Positions 1 through 8,131 of a DNA stretch of 64,000 nucleotides are shown one piece after another. The stretch covers positions 58,546 through 122,545 of the IMG/VR virus record IMGVR_UViG_3300024262_000017. One strand, written 5' to 3'. Positions within the stretch are counted from its first letter, which is position 1. The number at the start of each line of letters is the position of its first letter. This stretch comes from a virus. The notes beneath the pieces are model-generated. The model was given only the letters and a program-made list of their open reading frames with translations. It ran no database searches and was not told where the DNA came from. A program made the position numbers and the translations under genes.

Positions 1-1
1 C

Positions 2-148
2 AAACCTGTCCAATTCGTTTCAGCAGGTGAGAGCTTACAGCTCTACACATACGGCCTGCTTGGGGATGCAGCGATGCCCAGTGGCATGGTTGCGTGGTTC
101 ACACAGTACCGGTCACATCGAGCAAAGCAAGCTGAACTGCAACCTTAG
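2..148 (+). CDS. C-terminal fragment of a protein cut by the window edge
   Basis: An open frame runs from the first bases to a TAG at 146-148 and encodes 48 residues of balanced, protein-like composition (aromatic, charged and small residues mixed, ending in AELQP). There is no start because the gene begins outside the window. Nothing in the visible part identifies a family. A 48-codon open stretch can arise by chance, so the call is tentative; it would mark a plus-strand gene running convergently toward terL. Confidence 0.35.
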   Translation, partial: KPVQFVSAGESLQLYTYGLLGDAAMPSGMVAWFTQYRSHRAKQAELQP

Positions 149-345
149 CTTTACTGAGTAAATACACTTGGCATGACAATGCACTGTCAGGGGTGCGGAA
201 ACCGCACCTGATGTTTCCCCCGTTGACATCCGGGGAAACAGGAGTCCTCCGGCGACCTCGTGCCCACGAACGCAGCTCATGCAGCTCGTCCGTCACAGCT
301 CGATGCCGCGTGCCGATTCGGAATCTTAGCAAGTGTAAGTAGACC
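149..345. other. Non-coding stretch with two strong hairpins
   Basis: No convincing gene lies here. Two adjacent hairpins are visible: GGTGCGG (192-198) pairs with CCGCACC (202-208) around an AAA loop, and TGTTTCCCC (212-220) pairs with GGGGAAACA (232-240) around an 11-nt loop. Neither has a T tract, so they do not look like plain terminators. With the palindrome at 346-545 this makes about 400 nt of structured, gene-free DNA downstream of terL. Confidence 0.5.
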
Positions 346-545
346 AGACGAATTAGTTTTATTTCGGTTGTTCGGATGGGCTGTGTTACACAGCCCGATT
401 TTTACCGAAACAATCCGGCGCCGAGCGCTCAAATTTCCAACATAACACTGTCCGACTTCGTCGGAGCACTCGTGTTTTGTTGGAATTTTGAGCAGCACGG
501 ACTTGGATTGTTTCTTTTCCTGCAGTAAAAATTCGTAATTCGTCT
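346..545. repeat. 200-bp nested imperfect palindrome abutting the terL stop codon
   Basis: Successive arms pair across one axis: AGACGAATTA (346-355) with TAATTCGTCT (536-545); ATTTTTAC (398-405) with GTAAAAAT (525-532); GAAACAATCC (407-416) with GGATTGTTTC (505-514); GCTCAAATTTCCAAC (427-441) with GTTGGAATTTTGAGC (479-493), one mismatch; and TCCGAC with GTCGGA around a TTC loop at 451-465. A separate perfect hairpin (GGGCTGTGT/ACACAGCCC, about 379-397) sits in the left arm. It could fold as one long RNA in the terL 3' region or as a cruciform. It has no ORF. Confidence 0.75.
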
Positions 546-2137
546 TAGTCCTCTTTGTCGTAGAACTGCAAATCACCTTGGACTACCTTCATTGCAAGCC
601 ACCCAAATATCATAGCGTGGAGTGCATCGTCTGGGCAGTTCGGAGCATGTTTCCAAATAGTACGGATGGAACCACCCTGACCGGAGTGAGTGCTCTCTTG
701 GTAGAGGTTCATGACATCCTGGATAGGTACAGCAGTCTGGCGAGCATTTGGAAATATGATACCTTGTTTTTTGAGCTGTAACATAAAGGTGTCGATGGAC
801 GCAGTACGGTTCACAAGGTATCGAGTTCCTTGCTTGTTCCAACGAATAAGCTGTGCAAATCCAGAACCACCACCATACTGTGCTTGCCCGACACGATGTT
901 CTCCAAGCCGGTCACGTAAAACAGAGTTTGCAACTGCACCTTCACCAGCATCACCTATGACATAGCGACACTGGCATGCATCAAATATGCGTGCGACCTC
1001 TTCAACATCTTCGATAGAATTTGCCTTGGGGAAAATTCTGAAGTACAGAGTTTTGAGTTTGTAATCTTCGGTCAAACCCCAAACCCAACATGCTGTTCTA
1101 GAGTTCGCACCATGGTCACTGTTGCCAGCCCAGTCAACACCCCCAACTATTGCGCGTATTCCTTGAAGCGTGGTAGGTGGGATGGGAAGTTCAACATAGT
1201 AGTCTTCACAGAGCGTTAGCAATTCTCCTTGAGAAATGAAGCGAGTCCCTGTGTCGTTTGATACTCCGAGTACCTCATTCTTGAATTGAGTTTCTGGGTA
1301 ACTAGCCAACTTCTCTAAAATGCGTTCCCAACGAACAGGTATTTCTACGTTTCTAGGAAGCATAGGTTGAGAAATGTGAAACCCTTTAATCACCGCTTCA
1401 GGATTCATGTCGTACCACTGACCGAGTCTTGGGTTCAGGTACTTTCCACATTTCAAACAAATGATTCCATATCGCCCAATAGACCGTGCATCATCTACGT
1501 AGTTCCACTTGTTGCAGCCTTCGCATTTCATAATCCATTCTGCTTGGGTGCTTTTTTGCCACAGAAACTCGATGGTGTTCTCCATCGACTTTGGTGTTCC
1601 ACAGTAAGCCATCAAAGCATGGTCAGAGTTAGCCATACACTCTTTGACAACTGGGATGACAGCATCGTAAACGATGTCTTGGACTTCATCTATCAATTCC
1701 CGGTCAGCAGTAATACCTCGAATTCTGTCAGGGTCATCCCAAGCATAAGAAAGAGACAGTTCTGAACCATTAGCCAATATCTGTAGCAACACATTGTTTG
1801 GTAAGGAGGAGTCAATAAAGTTGTCTCGAATAAGAGGGCTGTAATGTATCATTTTTGACAAGCGTGTGTTGCTGAACTTGCTTGTTTGCTCTCGCGTTGG
1901 GGAAACATACAGAGTTCGGAAGTGGTCAATTGCAACACTGTCTGTCAGCATGAGGCAAGAACAAGTTGTGCTCTTACTTACCTGCCTCCCAGTTTTCATT
2001 AAGATTTCGCGGGAGTCAGTGTTGTAGACGTCAGCTAAGAATGGGTAGTCGTATAGGTTGTATGGTTTACCATCTAACCAGAACCAGCTTTGTGCAATAT
2101 GTGAACGTGTGTGTTTACCTAAATTGATTTTCGCCAT
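545..2137 (-). CDS. terL: Terminase large subunit (DNA packaging motor ATPase/nuclease)
   Basis: This 530-residue protein should power DNA translocation into the prohead and cut the concatemer. The ATPase half has a Walker A-like GRQVSKST (50-57) and a Walker B ELIDEVQD (147-154). A four-cysteine zinc ribbon (C205/C208, C227/C230), as in GpA-type terminases, follows. The C-terminal RNase H-like nuclease shows GGVDWAGNSD (D335), VIGDAGEG (D396) and CPDDALHA near the end. The start is ATG 2137 preceded by AGGTGGG. Only 27 bp separate it from the divergent AAA+ gene at 2165. No terS was recognised. Identification rests on motif order and length, and is firm. Confidence 0.93.
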   Translation of the reverse strand: MAKINLGKHTRSHIAQSWFWLDGKPYNLYDYPFLADVYNTDSREILMKTGRQVSKSTTCSCLMLTDSVAIDHFRTLYVSPTREQTSKFSNTRLSKMIHYSPLIRDNFIDSSLPNNVLLQILANGSELSLSYAWDDPDRIRGITADRELIDEVQDIVYDAVIPVVKECMANSDHALMAYCGTPKSMENTIEFLWQKSTQAEWIMKCEGCNKWNYVDDARSIGRYGIICLKCGKYLNPRLGQWYDMNPEAVIKGFHISQPMLPRNVEIPVRWERILEKLASYPETQFKNEVLGVSNDTGTRFISQGELLTLCEDYYVELPIPPTTLQGIRAIVGGVDWAGNSDHGANSRTACWVWGLTEDYKLKTLYFRIFPKANSIEDVEEVARIFDACQCRYVIGDAGEGAVANSVLRDRLGEHRVGQAQYGGGSGFAQLIRWNKQGTRYLVNRTASIDTFMLQLKKQGIIFPNARQTAVPIQDVMNLYQESTHSGQGGSIRTIWKHAPNCPDDALHAMIFGWLAMKVVQGDLQFYDKED

Positions 2138-2164
2138 AACCCACCTATTATAAGGAGTGTTTGG

Positions 2165-3403
2165 ATGTCACCACAAGAACAATCGCAAGGAGACACTTTA
2201 GACTTTGCCAAGAATCTTGGTATCCTCACTGCTACACTGCGAACCGCCCGATCAGTTGTTGAAATGGCTTTCAAAAGTAAGCATGTACCCTGTCTCGTTG
2301 GAGAGGCCGGCATAGGTAAGACTGCAATCTATGGACAAATCGCTGCTGACAACGACTGGGGTATCCTGTATTACTACCTGGCCCACAGTGAACCTGAAGA
2401 CATTGTTGGTGTTCCCGTGCCAGACCAAAAAGGTGGAACCTTTCAGTATTACATTGAAAAACGAATTCACGACATCATTTATTCCAAGCGTCCGACCATC
2501 GTAGTTTTCGACGAATGGAATCGTGGAGATAAGCCTGTAACCAATGCGGCATTCCCTGCAATGGAATCCCGCCGCCTGGGTAGCATTGACTTGCCTGACC
2601 ACATTTTCATTGGGGCAGCTATGAACCCCAGCGAAGGTACTTACTTCGTAAACGAGGCTGAAAAGGATCCTGCTTTCCGGAGACGTATGTGTTTCGTTGG
2701 GATTCGTGCTGACAAAAATGTGTGGTTGGATTGGGCACGAGGACGTGGAGAAATTCATCCGACTGTTATTGATTTCATCAATCGACAAGACCATGCTACC
2801 TTGCTCGATACCCAATCCAGGGATGCAGGGAAAACTTATGCTTGTCCTGCCAGCTGGGAAAAGATCAGCGACACCATCAAAATAGTTGAGACCATGGTCG
2901 TTGAAGACCACGCTCGTTGGGAAGAACTTTACCCAGTAATGCGTGTGAAGATGGCTGGGCATATTGGTGATGGTCTTTCCAGTGAGTTCCTGGCATTCCA
3001 TCAAAACAACCTCGTTCTGGTCAACCCAAACGATGTGCTCACGGCGTACAATGCTCGGTCGAGAAGCCAGATTCTTGAGTTGGTTAATCAAAATAACCAC
3101 CCTGCTCTCACTCGGGCAGCCGACGCAGTCAGTACGGCTATTGCGTCTAGCACCTTTGAACCGGAAGACATTGTTGAAAACATCAGCGACTTTGCAAACG
3201 ACCTTCCCCATGATATTTCTGGTGCGTTCTTCCGGAAGATTTCACAAGCAATGAAAGAAGCTGCTGATGAAGACCGTCGTGTTCGTATGACACGAGCCCT
3301 GGGAAAGTGTCCTGCGTTCAAGGAATCCTTCTTGACTATTACATCGTCATTCGAACGAACTGAGGGTGACCGTGCAAAGGAACAGGAAACCAAAGGAAAC
3401 TAG
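2165..3403 (+). CDS. MoxR-type AAA+ ATPase
   Basis: This 412-residue protein has a complete AAA+ core: Walker A GEAGIGKT (46-53), the MoxR-like segment EDIVGVPVPD (79-88), Walker B VVFDEWNRG (113-121), sensor 1 AAMNPSEG (151-158) and an Arg-finger stretch FRRRM (171-175). MoxR ATPases usually remodel protein complexes together with a VWA-domain partner, and a VWA protein is encoded at 5610-7343 on the same strand. The start at ATG 2165 has AAGGAG 9 nt upstream. The gene is an island between minus-strand head genes and overlaps the convergent 3400-4056 gene by 4 bp. Its substrate is unknown; a role in virion assembly or host takeover would be inference. Confidence 0.88.
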   Translation: MSPQEQSQGDTLDFAKNLGILTATLRTARSVVEMAFKSKHVPCLVGEAGIGKTAIYGQIAADNDWGILYYYLAHSEPEDIVGVPVPDQKGGTFQYYIEKRIHDIIYSKRPTIVVFDEWNRGDKPVTNAAFPAMESRRLGSIDLPDHIFIGAAMNPSEGTYFVNEAEKDPAFRRRMCFVGIRADKNVWLDWARGRGEIHPTVIDFINRQDHATLLDTQSRDAGKTYACPASWEKISDTIKIVETMVVEDHARWEELYPVMRVKMAGHIGDGLSSEFLAFHQNNLVLVNPNDVLTAYNARSRSQILELVNQNNHPALTRAADAVSTAIASSTFEPEDIVENISDFANDLPHDISGAFFRKISQAMKEAADEDRRVRMTRALGKCPAFKESFLTITSSFERTEGDRAKEQETKGN

Positions 3404-4056
3404 GCGAGGGTTGACAATTCATTTTTGAGTTGCCGTGCCATCCTTTCAACATACAGGTGCACAGCACTCAAGTAACCAATCTGAACATCGAGGGGGGTCT
3501 CGGCAAGTTTTAATTCTTTCAGTTTTGACTTGTCGAGCCCTTCCCATCGTTTGCGAATTTGTTCTTTCAGTTCGATGTTTCCTTGGTTCAACTTATCAAG
3601 TTCATCTTGAGCGAAGGAAAGTAACTCCGGGGCAAGCACATAGCCTGTTCGATGCATACTGACAGCAGCATAGCGTTCAGGCTCATGGTCAAATTCGCCT
3701 GCTTCCTGCAGTTGGCGATTCAACAAAAGCTTAGCCTCAAAGACGGCCCAGGAAAGTTGTGCAGGTGATGCTTCTTGGATAGCGTCAGTCATAACAGGTA
3801 GATCATTGAATGCCATTGCTGTGTTTTCAAACATCGCAGCATCCCAATAGAATCCACCTGTTTGAATGAGTGTAGTTGCAGCCATTAGCTTGTCTCGGTT
3901 TACAGTGTCCATATTAATTTTGTTATCATCGAGTTCAAGCCAAATAGATTCAGGTTCCCAAGCAAGGAAAGACGGCCCCAGCAATTGCTTGGCTGCTTCA
4001 AAAATCGCTGTAGCAGTGGCATCCTCTTTCGTGAGGATTTCACGCGGCGAGGACAT
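3400..4056 (-). CDS. Unidentified protein in the head/packaging cluster
   Basis: This 218-residue, mostly helical, acidic protein is not recognised. It has no transmembrane segment, signal peptide or obvious catalytic motif; the C-terminal third is charged and helix-forming. It lies two bases downstream of the 4059-4520 gene and upstream of terL on the minus strand, so it is probably co-transcribed with head genes. The ATG at 4056 is preceded by GAGGGG. A structural or assembly role is inferred from position only. Confidence 0.7.
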   Translation of the reverse strand: MSSPREILTKEDATATAIFEAAKQLLGPSFLAWEPESIWLELDDNKINMDTVNRDKLMAATTLIQTGGFYWDAAMFENTAMAFNDLPVMTDAIQEASPAQLSWAVFEAKLLLNRQLQEAGEFDHEPERYAAVSMHRTGYVLAPELLSFAQDELDKLNQGNIELKEQIRKRWEGLDKSKLKELKLAETPLDVQIGYLSAVHLYVERMARQLKNELSTLA

Positions 4057-4058
4057 TA

Positions 4059-4520
4059 TTAGTAAGACCCCTCGCTATACTGTGGCGGGTACTGCGTTCC
4101 GTATTGTTGAGCACCAGGGTAATAGTCTGCTTCAGGGATTCCTTCAGGAGATGGGGGGAAAGAAGCCATACCTCCATCACCCGGGGTGAGACCAAACCCT
4201 CCACCGCCACCCATACCTGACAGACTCTGTGTCAAGCCTGTCATCAGTTCCTGGTTTCCTAGCAGACCTTTTGCAGTGTCACCCACACGTTGTAGCACGG
4301 AAGGATCATCTTCACGTGGATAAGCAGCAAGCCCTGCACCAAGGCCGGCAAGCCCTACACCACCGCCTAAGAGAGCTTTCTTTGCAGGAGACATATTTTT
4401 GAGGCCCGTCCATGCTCGACTTAGAAAACCTGCTTTGCCGCCCGCAGCTTCCTTATTCATGTCGGACAACCCAGCTTCTTCAAAAGCCGCTTGAACACCA
4501 AGTTGATACGCTACCTTGAG
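4059..4520 (-). CDS. AYxxG-tagged glycine-rich protein
   Basis: I chose ATG 4520 because AGGGAG lies just upstream and the 5' extension to 4562 lacks this. The 153-residue product begins MLKVAYQLGVQAAFEEAGL, the N-terminal segment shared with eight other proteins of this window (56.7-63.3 kb). A glycine-rich hydrophobic stretch follows (AKKALLGGGVGLAGLGAGLAAY, split here only by description), then a Gly/Met-rich region and a Tyr/Pro/Gln-rich tail (QYGTQYPPQY). It may be a membrane-active or virion-internal protein. Its place among head genes makes it the best link between the tag and the virion. Start 4 nt after the upstream stop suggests coupled translation. Confidence 0.75.
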   Translation of the reverse strand, partial: LKVAYQLGVQAAFEEAGLSDMNKEAAGGKAGFLSRAWTGLKNMSPAKKALLGGGVGLAGLGAGLAAYPREDDPSVLQRVGDTAKGLLGNQELMTGLTQSLSGMGGGGGFGLTPGDGGMASFPPSPEGIPEADYYPGAQQYGTQYPPQYSEGSY

Positions 4521-4524
4521 CATC

Positions 4525-5517
4525 TCAGACTCCCTGCGCCAAGAGCGCTTTTTGCAAATCAAATGGGATGGTAGGCCAGATAACTTTGAACTGCTCTGGG
4601 TCTACTTCTCCATTACCATCCAAGAATTCTGCCGCGAGGTCATCACCTACGAGGTCTTTGTAGATGTCACCGTCGATGGCCAGGAGCCGGTCCAGGGGTA
4701 CTTGCTGACCGGCTACCTCCATCATCTCATCGGCCACCTTGTCAGTATTGAAAACCGTGCTGAGGGGGTCTAAGAGAGTCCGGTCGTAGTACTTGCCGAG
4801 GCCAGCTGCTTCATCCAACTCATGTATCGCAGCAGCAACTTTGATAAGGTCACTACGGTCAGAAATAAACCGCGGCAATTGATGAGCCTCTTCGGCTAAC
4901 TTCGTGTATCCGTAGTGAAGAGCAGGGTCTGTGGTGCGTTCACTGCGAGCCAGCACCCAGTCCCGCAAGACCCGAGTGTCACACATGGTCGTACCTGCGA
5001 ACTTCAAAATCTGAGTAGGTAATTTGACTTCATGTGCAACAGCCTTTTTGACAAGGTTGAGGCTTGCCTTGGCACGACTGTCAATGTCCATGCTCTTGTA
5101 ATTTCGCTGGATGGCTTCTGCAGCGTTCGTTACATCAGACGCAGTTTTGACGCGCAGGCGCCGAATGTCTGGCAACAGATAGTCCTCTGAGTCATCCGCG
5201 GCAACCTTCTCAACGGCTGAAAGGTCTAAGGAAATCCCAAACAATTCCAATGCTTTGTCACAGGTTGCAATGACACTCTGTTCTACACCGGCTTGCTTCT
5301 CCATATAGAGACGAGACAACGCAGCATGTCCTGGGGTGTCGATGGGGAATTTTCGATTGATGCTGTCTGCGAACTGAGAATCAGCCCGCTTCTCGTTTTC
5401 TTCTGGGCTCATCTCAGCAGTCTTGATGTGCTCGACTGCCTGGGGGTACTCGTGAATGAGCCGATTTAATTGAAGAAAACTGGAATCGGAGAATTGGTCA
5501 GTCACAATGTATTCCAC
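4525..5517 (-). CDS. Putative head-associated structural or scaffold protein
   Basis: The 330-residue product is acidic and helical. Near residue 48 it has FADSINRKFPIDTPGHA, which resembles a short FA-x-R-x-LPI-D-x-H segment seen in several phage structural proteins (family recall, weak). Lys-Thr-Ala/Lys-Val-Ala/Lys-Leu-Ala tripeptides recur (IKTAE, EKVAAD, VKTASD, TKLAEE, IKVAAA), which could be processing sites, but that is speculation. It is the first gene of the minus-strand block leading to terL and is divergent from the VWA gene across about 90 bp. Confidence 0.65.
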   Translation of the reverse strand: MEYIVTDQFSDSSFLQLNRLIHEYPQAVEHIKTAEMSPEENEKRADSQFADSINRKFPIDTPGHAALSRLYMEKQAGVEQSVIATCDKALELFGISLDLSAVEKVAADDSEDYLLPDIRRLRVKTASDVTNAAEAIQRNYKSMDIDSRAKASLNLVKKAVAHEVKLPTQILKFAGTTMCDTRVLRDWVLARSERTTDPALHYGYTKLAEEAHQLPRFISDRSDLIKVAAAIHELDEAAGLGKYYDRTLLDPLSTVFNTDKVADEMMEVAGQQVPLDRLLAIDGDIYKDLVGDDLAAEFLDGNGEVDPEQFKVIWPTIPFDLQKALLAQGV

Positions 5518-5609
5518 GTTAGAACCTCCACCGGGGGTGATACCGAACTTATAGAATAATATGGCATAACGCCCAAAGGAACAAGCAGATTTTGCAAAAG
5601 GAGAGAAAA

Positions 5610-7343
5610 GTGGACTCGTCCATGACCGATGTATTCTGTTACCTCATGTCCAGCCGGGTGCAAGACCTCTGTGGACGCATTCTCTCAGCCCTGGAGCGCC
5701 GAGAAAGCCACGAAGTTTCGATGATGGCTGTAGGGGTGCACAACAGGCACTACGTCCTGCTCTACAACCCTGCTTGGGTTGCAAAAGCACACTACGAAGA
5801 CGTGGTTGCCACCATTAGACACGAGGCTTACCATGTAATCCTCGAACATATCCCTCGACAACTGGAAGCTGAGGCAACCATAACTGCAAGTGGAGATATG
5901 AAGGCCGCGAGTATCTTCCGTAAAGTGACACCCTTTGCTTGTGATATGGCTGCAAATTCACTCCTCATTGACGCTTCAGACAATGAGTACATGCGTGAGC
6001 ATAGACACGAATGGGTGCTCCCAGGCTTTGGTAAGTTCACGAGCATGTCACCAAAGCAGACAATTGAATACTACATCCGAAAACTTACAGAGGATATTCA
6101 AAATCAAAAAAAAGATGACAGAATCGAACAAGCCATAAACGACATTCTAAGCAGTATAGGTTTCGGGCAGAGTAAAAACAACAGTGACATGTTTGAAGAC
6201 GCCCGAGACCAGGAGAGTTCCAAAAAGGAAAAAGGAGACAGCAGTAAAAAAGGTGAAGGTGAAGGTGAAGGTGAAGGTGAAGGTGAAGGTGAAGGTGAAG
6301 GTGAAGGTGAAGGTGAAGGTGAAGGTGAAGGTGAAGGTGAAGGTGAAGGTGAAGGTGAAGGTGAAGATGAAGGTGAAGGTGAAGGTGAAGGTGAAGGTGA
6401 AGGTGAAGGTGAAGGTGAAGGTGAAGGTGAAGGTGAAGGTGAAGGTGAAGGTAAGGGCAAAGGTAAGGGCAAAGGTAAGGGCAAAGGTAAGGGCAAAGGT
6501 AAAGACAAGGAAAAAGGAGAAGAGAGTGAAGAAGATGATGCCAACGGTTCTTCGGGTGAGTCAAAGTCTAAAGATAAGGACACACCGTCAGGTATAGGGT
6601 TTGACTTGCTGAAAAACCATGAAGATTGGAACACAGAAAACTTAGATGAGCCCCCGGAAAGCAAGAGCAACCTTGCAGATGAACTTCGATATCAAGGTAA
6701 GGCAATCATTAAACACGCTGTTGCTGAGCACAGCAAAGGCTGTGGAACAATGCCGGCTGGTATGGGAGAAGTAATCCGTGAACTGCTTAAAGAACCCCAA
6801 GTTCCCTGGACTCGAATTTTCAGAAACATAGTTGCATCTGCCAGGAGCACGACACGACGTCGGTCAATTGGTCGCCCGAATCGTCGACACATTGCAGTGC
6901 CTGGGCTGGCTGCTTTTCCTGGAAAGAAAAAGAATCGTACGTTTCATATTGCTTTTTGCATTGATACGTCCGGTTCAATGGGTAGTGCTGAATTGGAAAT
7001 GGGCCTCAATGAACTACGAGGTATGCGCAAGATTGACAAAGACATGCGCGTCACTGTTATCGAGGCTGATGCTGCAGTGGAGCGTGTGTACGAGCTCGGA
7101 GATGAGCATGCAGCAATCAAGTACTCGGTACAAGGCCGTGGTGGTACGTCCTTCGACCCAGCACTTCTTCATGTTCAAACGCTTCAACCAAAGGCAGATG
7201 CGGTCTTCTATTTCACCGATGGTTATGCACCACCGCCGGCTAAGGAAAGTCGTGTCCCGTGTTTGTTTGCATGGATCATCACACCCCGAGGAACTGTTCC
7301 TGGTGAATGGGGTTTGTCTATCAAAACGAAACCGTACCTCTAG
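5610..7343 (+). CDS. Metallopeptidase-like/VWA protein with Gly-Glu repeat linker
   Basis: The start is GTG 5610, 6 nt after AAGGAG; ATG 5622 is an alternative. The 577-residue protein has three parts. Residues about 1-190 resemble the putative metallopeptidase domain found with VWA domains (DUF2201-type) and carry HEAYH (71-75), an HExxH zinc motif. Residues about 213-300 are a Gly-Glu then Gly-Lys dipeptide repeat. The C-terminal part is a VWA domain with MIDAS motif DTSGSMG (about 452-458), GGTSFD (about 511) and FTDGYAP. Proteins of this type pair with MoxR ATPases, as at 2165-3403. It heads the operon that contains the reverse transcriptase. Confidence 0.87.
   Translation: MDSSMTDVFCYLMSSRVQDLCGRILSALERRESHEVSMMAVGVHNRHYVLLYNPAWVAKAHYEDVVATIRHEAYHVILEHIPRQLEAEATITASGDMKAASIFRKVTPFACDMAANSLLIDASDNEYMREHRHEWVLPGFGKFTSMSPKQTIEYYIRKLTEDIQNQKKDDRIEQAINDILSSIGFGQSKNNSDMFEDARDQESSKKEKGDSSKKGEGEGEGEGEGEGEGEGEGEGEGEGEGEGEGEGEGEGEDEGEGEGEGEGEGEGEGEGEGEGEGEGEGKGKGKGKGKGKGKGKGKDKEKGEESEEDDANGSSGESKSKDKDTPSGIGFDLLKNHEDWNTENLDEPPESKSNLADELRYQGKAIIKHAVAEHSKGCGTMPAGMGEVIRELLKEPQVPWTRIFRNIVASARSTTRRRSIGRPNRRHIAVPGLAAFPGKKKNRTFHIAFCIDTSGSMGSAELEMGLNELRGMRKIDKDMRVTVIEADAAVERVYELGDEHAAIKYSVQGRGGTSFDPALLHVQTLQPKADAVFYFTDGYAPPPAKESRVPCLFAWIITPRGTVPGEWGLSIKTKPYL
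6252..6504 (+). repeat. In-frame hexanucleotide microsatellite inside the VWA gene
   Basis: About 33 copies of GGTGAA (6252-6450, one GATGAA variant near 6365) encode Gly-Glu, followed by four copies of the 12-mer GGTAAGGGCAAA encoding Gly-Lys. Because the unit is 6 bp, copy-number change keeps the frame. The tract creates long spurious open frames on both strands (His-Leu and Ser-Pro repeats), which are artefacts. Confidence 0.97.
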
Positions 7344-7351
7344 GAGAAACA

Positions 7352-8131
7352 ATGACGCGTGTAAAACAAGCGATTGTGCTTCGAGTGCATCGCAACGTCG
7401 CTGGCATGTCCTTTCCTTGGGACTGTGTCTACTTTTTTCGACGTTCGGAGGAGACACTCCTCCCGAAAATATTTCCCTGTTCATTGGTGGTAAGCCTAAC
7501 TAAACCTTTTACTCGGCTTATAAGACGCGCAGTTGATAACCCTCGGGGAGACAAAGAAGTAAATCGAGCATACCCACAACATAGAAAAGATGAACACCAA
7601 CTGACAGAACGTGCTAACCGTGTAGGTAACTCACCCATTGATACCGTGTTAAACAACCCAAAAGATTATGTTGCACTCATCCCTACACTGCATCTACGTG
7701 GCGACAGTGCTAAAGGTAGAACTGGGCCTGCTTACTTGGTAGCCAAGCCCCGTGCACGAGCAATGAACTCCACATCTACTGTTGCCAAAAAGAATAAGCA
7801 CGGAAAGATAGTCAATACCGAAAGAGGAAAATTCACTTCAAGCCAGGCTATTAGACACAACATACTGAAAAAGTTAATGGGGGAGTCAGTAACAAATAGC
7901 TCATACTTTTTGTATTACGGTGAAAAGATTCAACCCGTCTGTCTGTGTTGTCCAAACAACCTGGATTTTCTGGATGGGAAATGTACCTTCGGTGAAGCCA
8001 GGTGTTACCTAGCACTTGACCAAGCAAAGCGTGGGGATTTCATTGAAGCCCTACACACCTACAAAGAATTGATTCAAGACCGAGAAGAACCGGAGGTATC
8101 CGATGAGCAGTTACCACGGAACGCGGTCTGA
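7352..8131 (+). CDS. Cys-rich protein upstream of the reverse transcriptase
   Basis: The start is ATG 7352 with TAGGAG at 7341-7346, overlapping the VWA stop region. The 259-residue product is basic and not recognised. The C-terminal part has a likely zinc-binding cluster, CLCCPNNLDFLDGKCTFGEA then RC (about 198-220). The N-terminal 60 residues have an odd composition, and the DNA there folds into a strong hairpin (GGAGGAG/CTCCTCC, about 7444-7467), so the true start could be later and a non-coding RNA could occupy 7344-7600. Its 3' end overlaps the RT start by 29 bp, implying translational coupling. Confidence 0.6.
   Translation: MTRVKQAIVLRVHRNVAGMSFPWDCVYFFRRSEETLLPKIFPCSLVVSLTKPFTRLIRRAVDNPRGDKEVNRAYPQHRKDEHQLTERANRVGNSPIDTVLNNPKDYVALIPTLHLRGDSAKGRTGPAYLVAKPRARAMNSTSTVAKKNKHGKIVNTERGKFTSSQAIRHNILKKLMGESVTNSSYFLYYGEKIQPVCLCCPNNLDFLDGKCTFGEARCYLALDQAKRGDFIEALHTYKELIQDREEPEVSDEQLPRNAV

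Noticed and set aside
2252-3211. 319-codon minus-strand frame opposite the AAA+ gene
   Set aside because: The plus-strand frame has full AAA+ motifs and a strong ribosome site; the antisense product has no family features.
6252-6504. CRISPR-like repeat array
   Set aside because: Repeats are contiguous hexamers without spacers and lie in frame within a gene.
6085-6670. Long minus-strand frames encoding His-Leu and Ser-Pro repeats
   Set aside because: They are antisense readings of the GGTGAA microsatellite inside the VWA gene and have no ribosome site.
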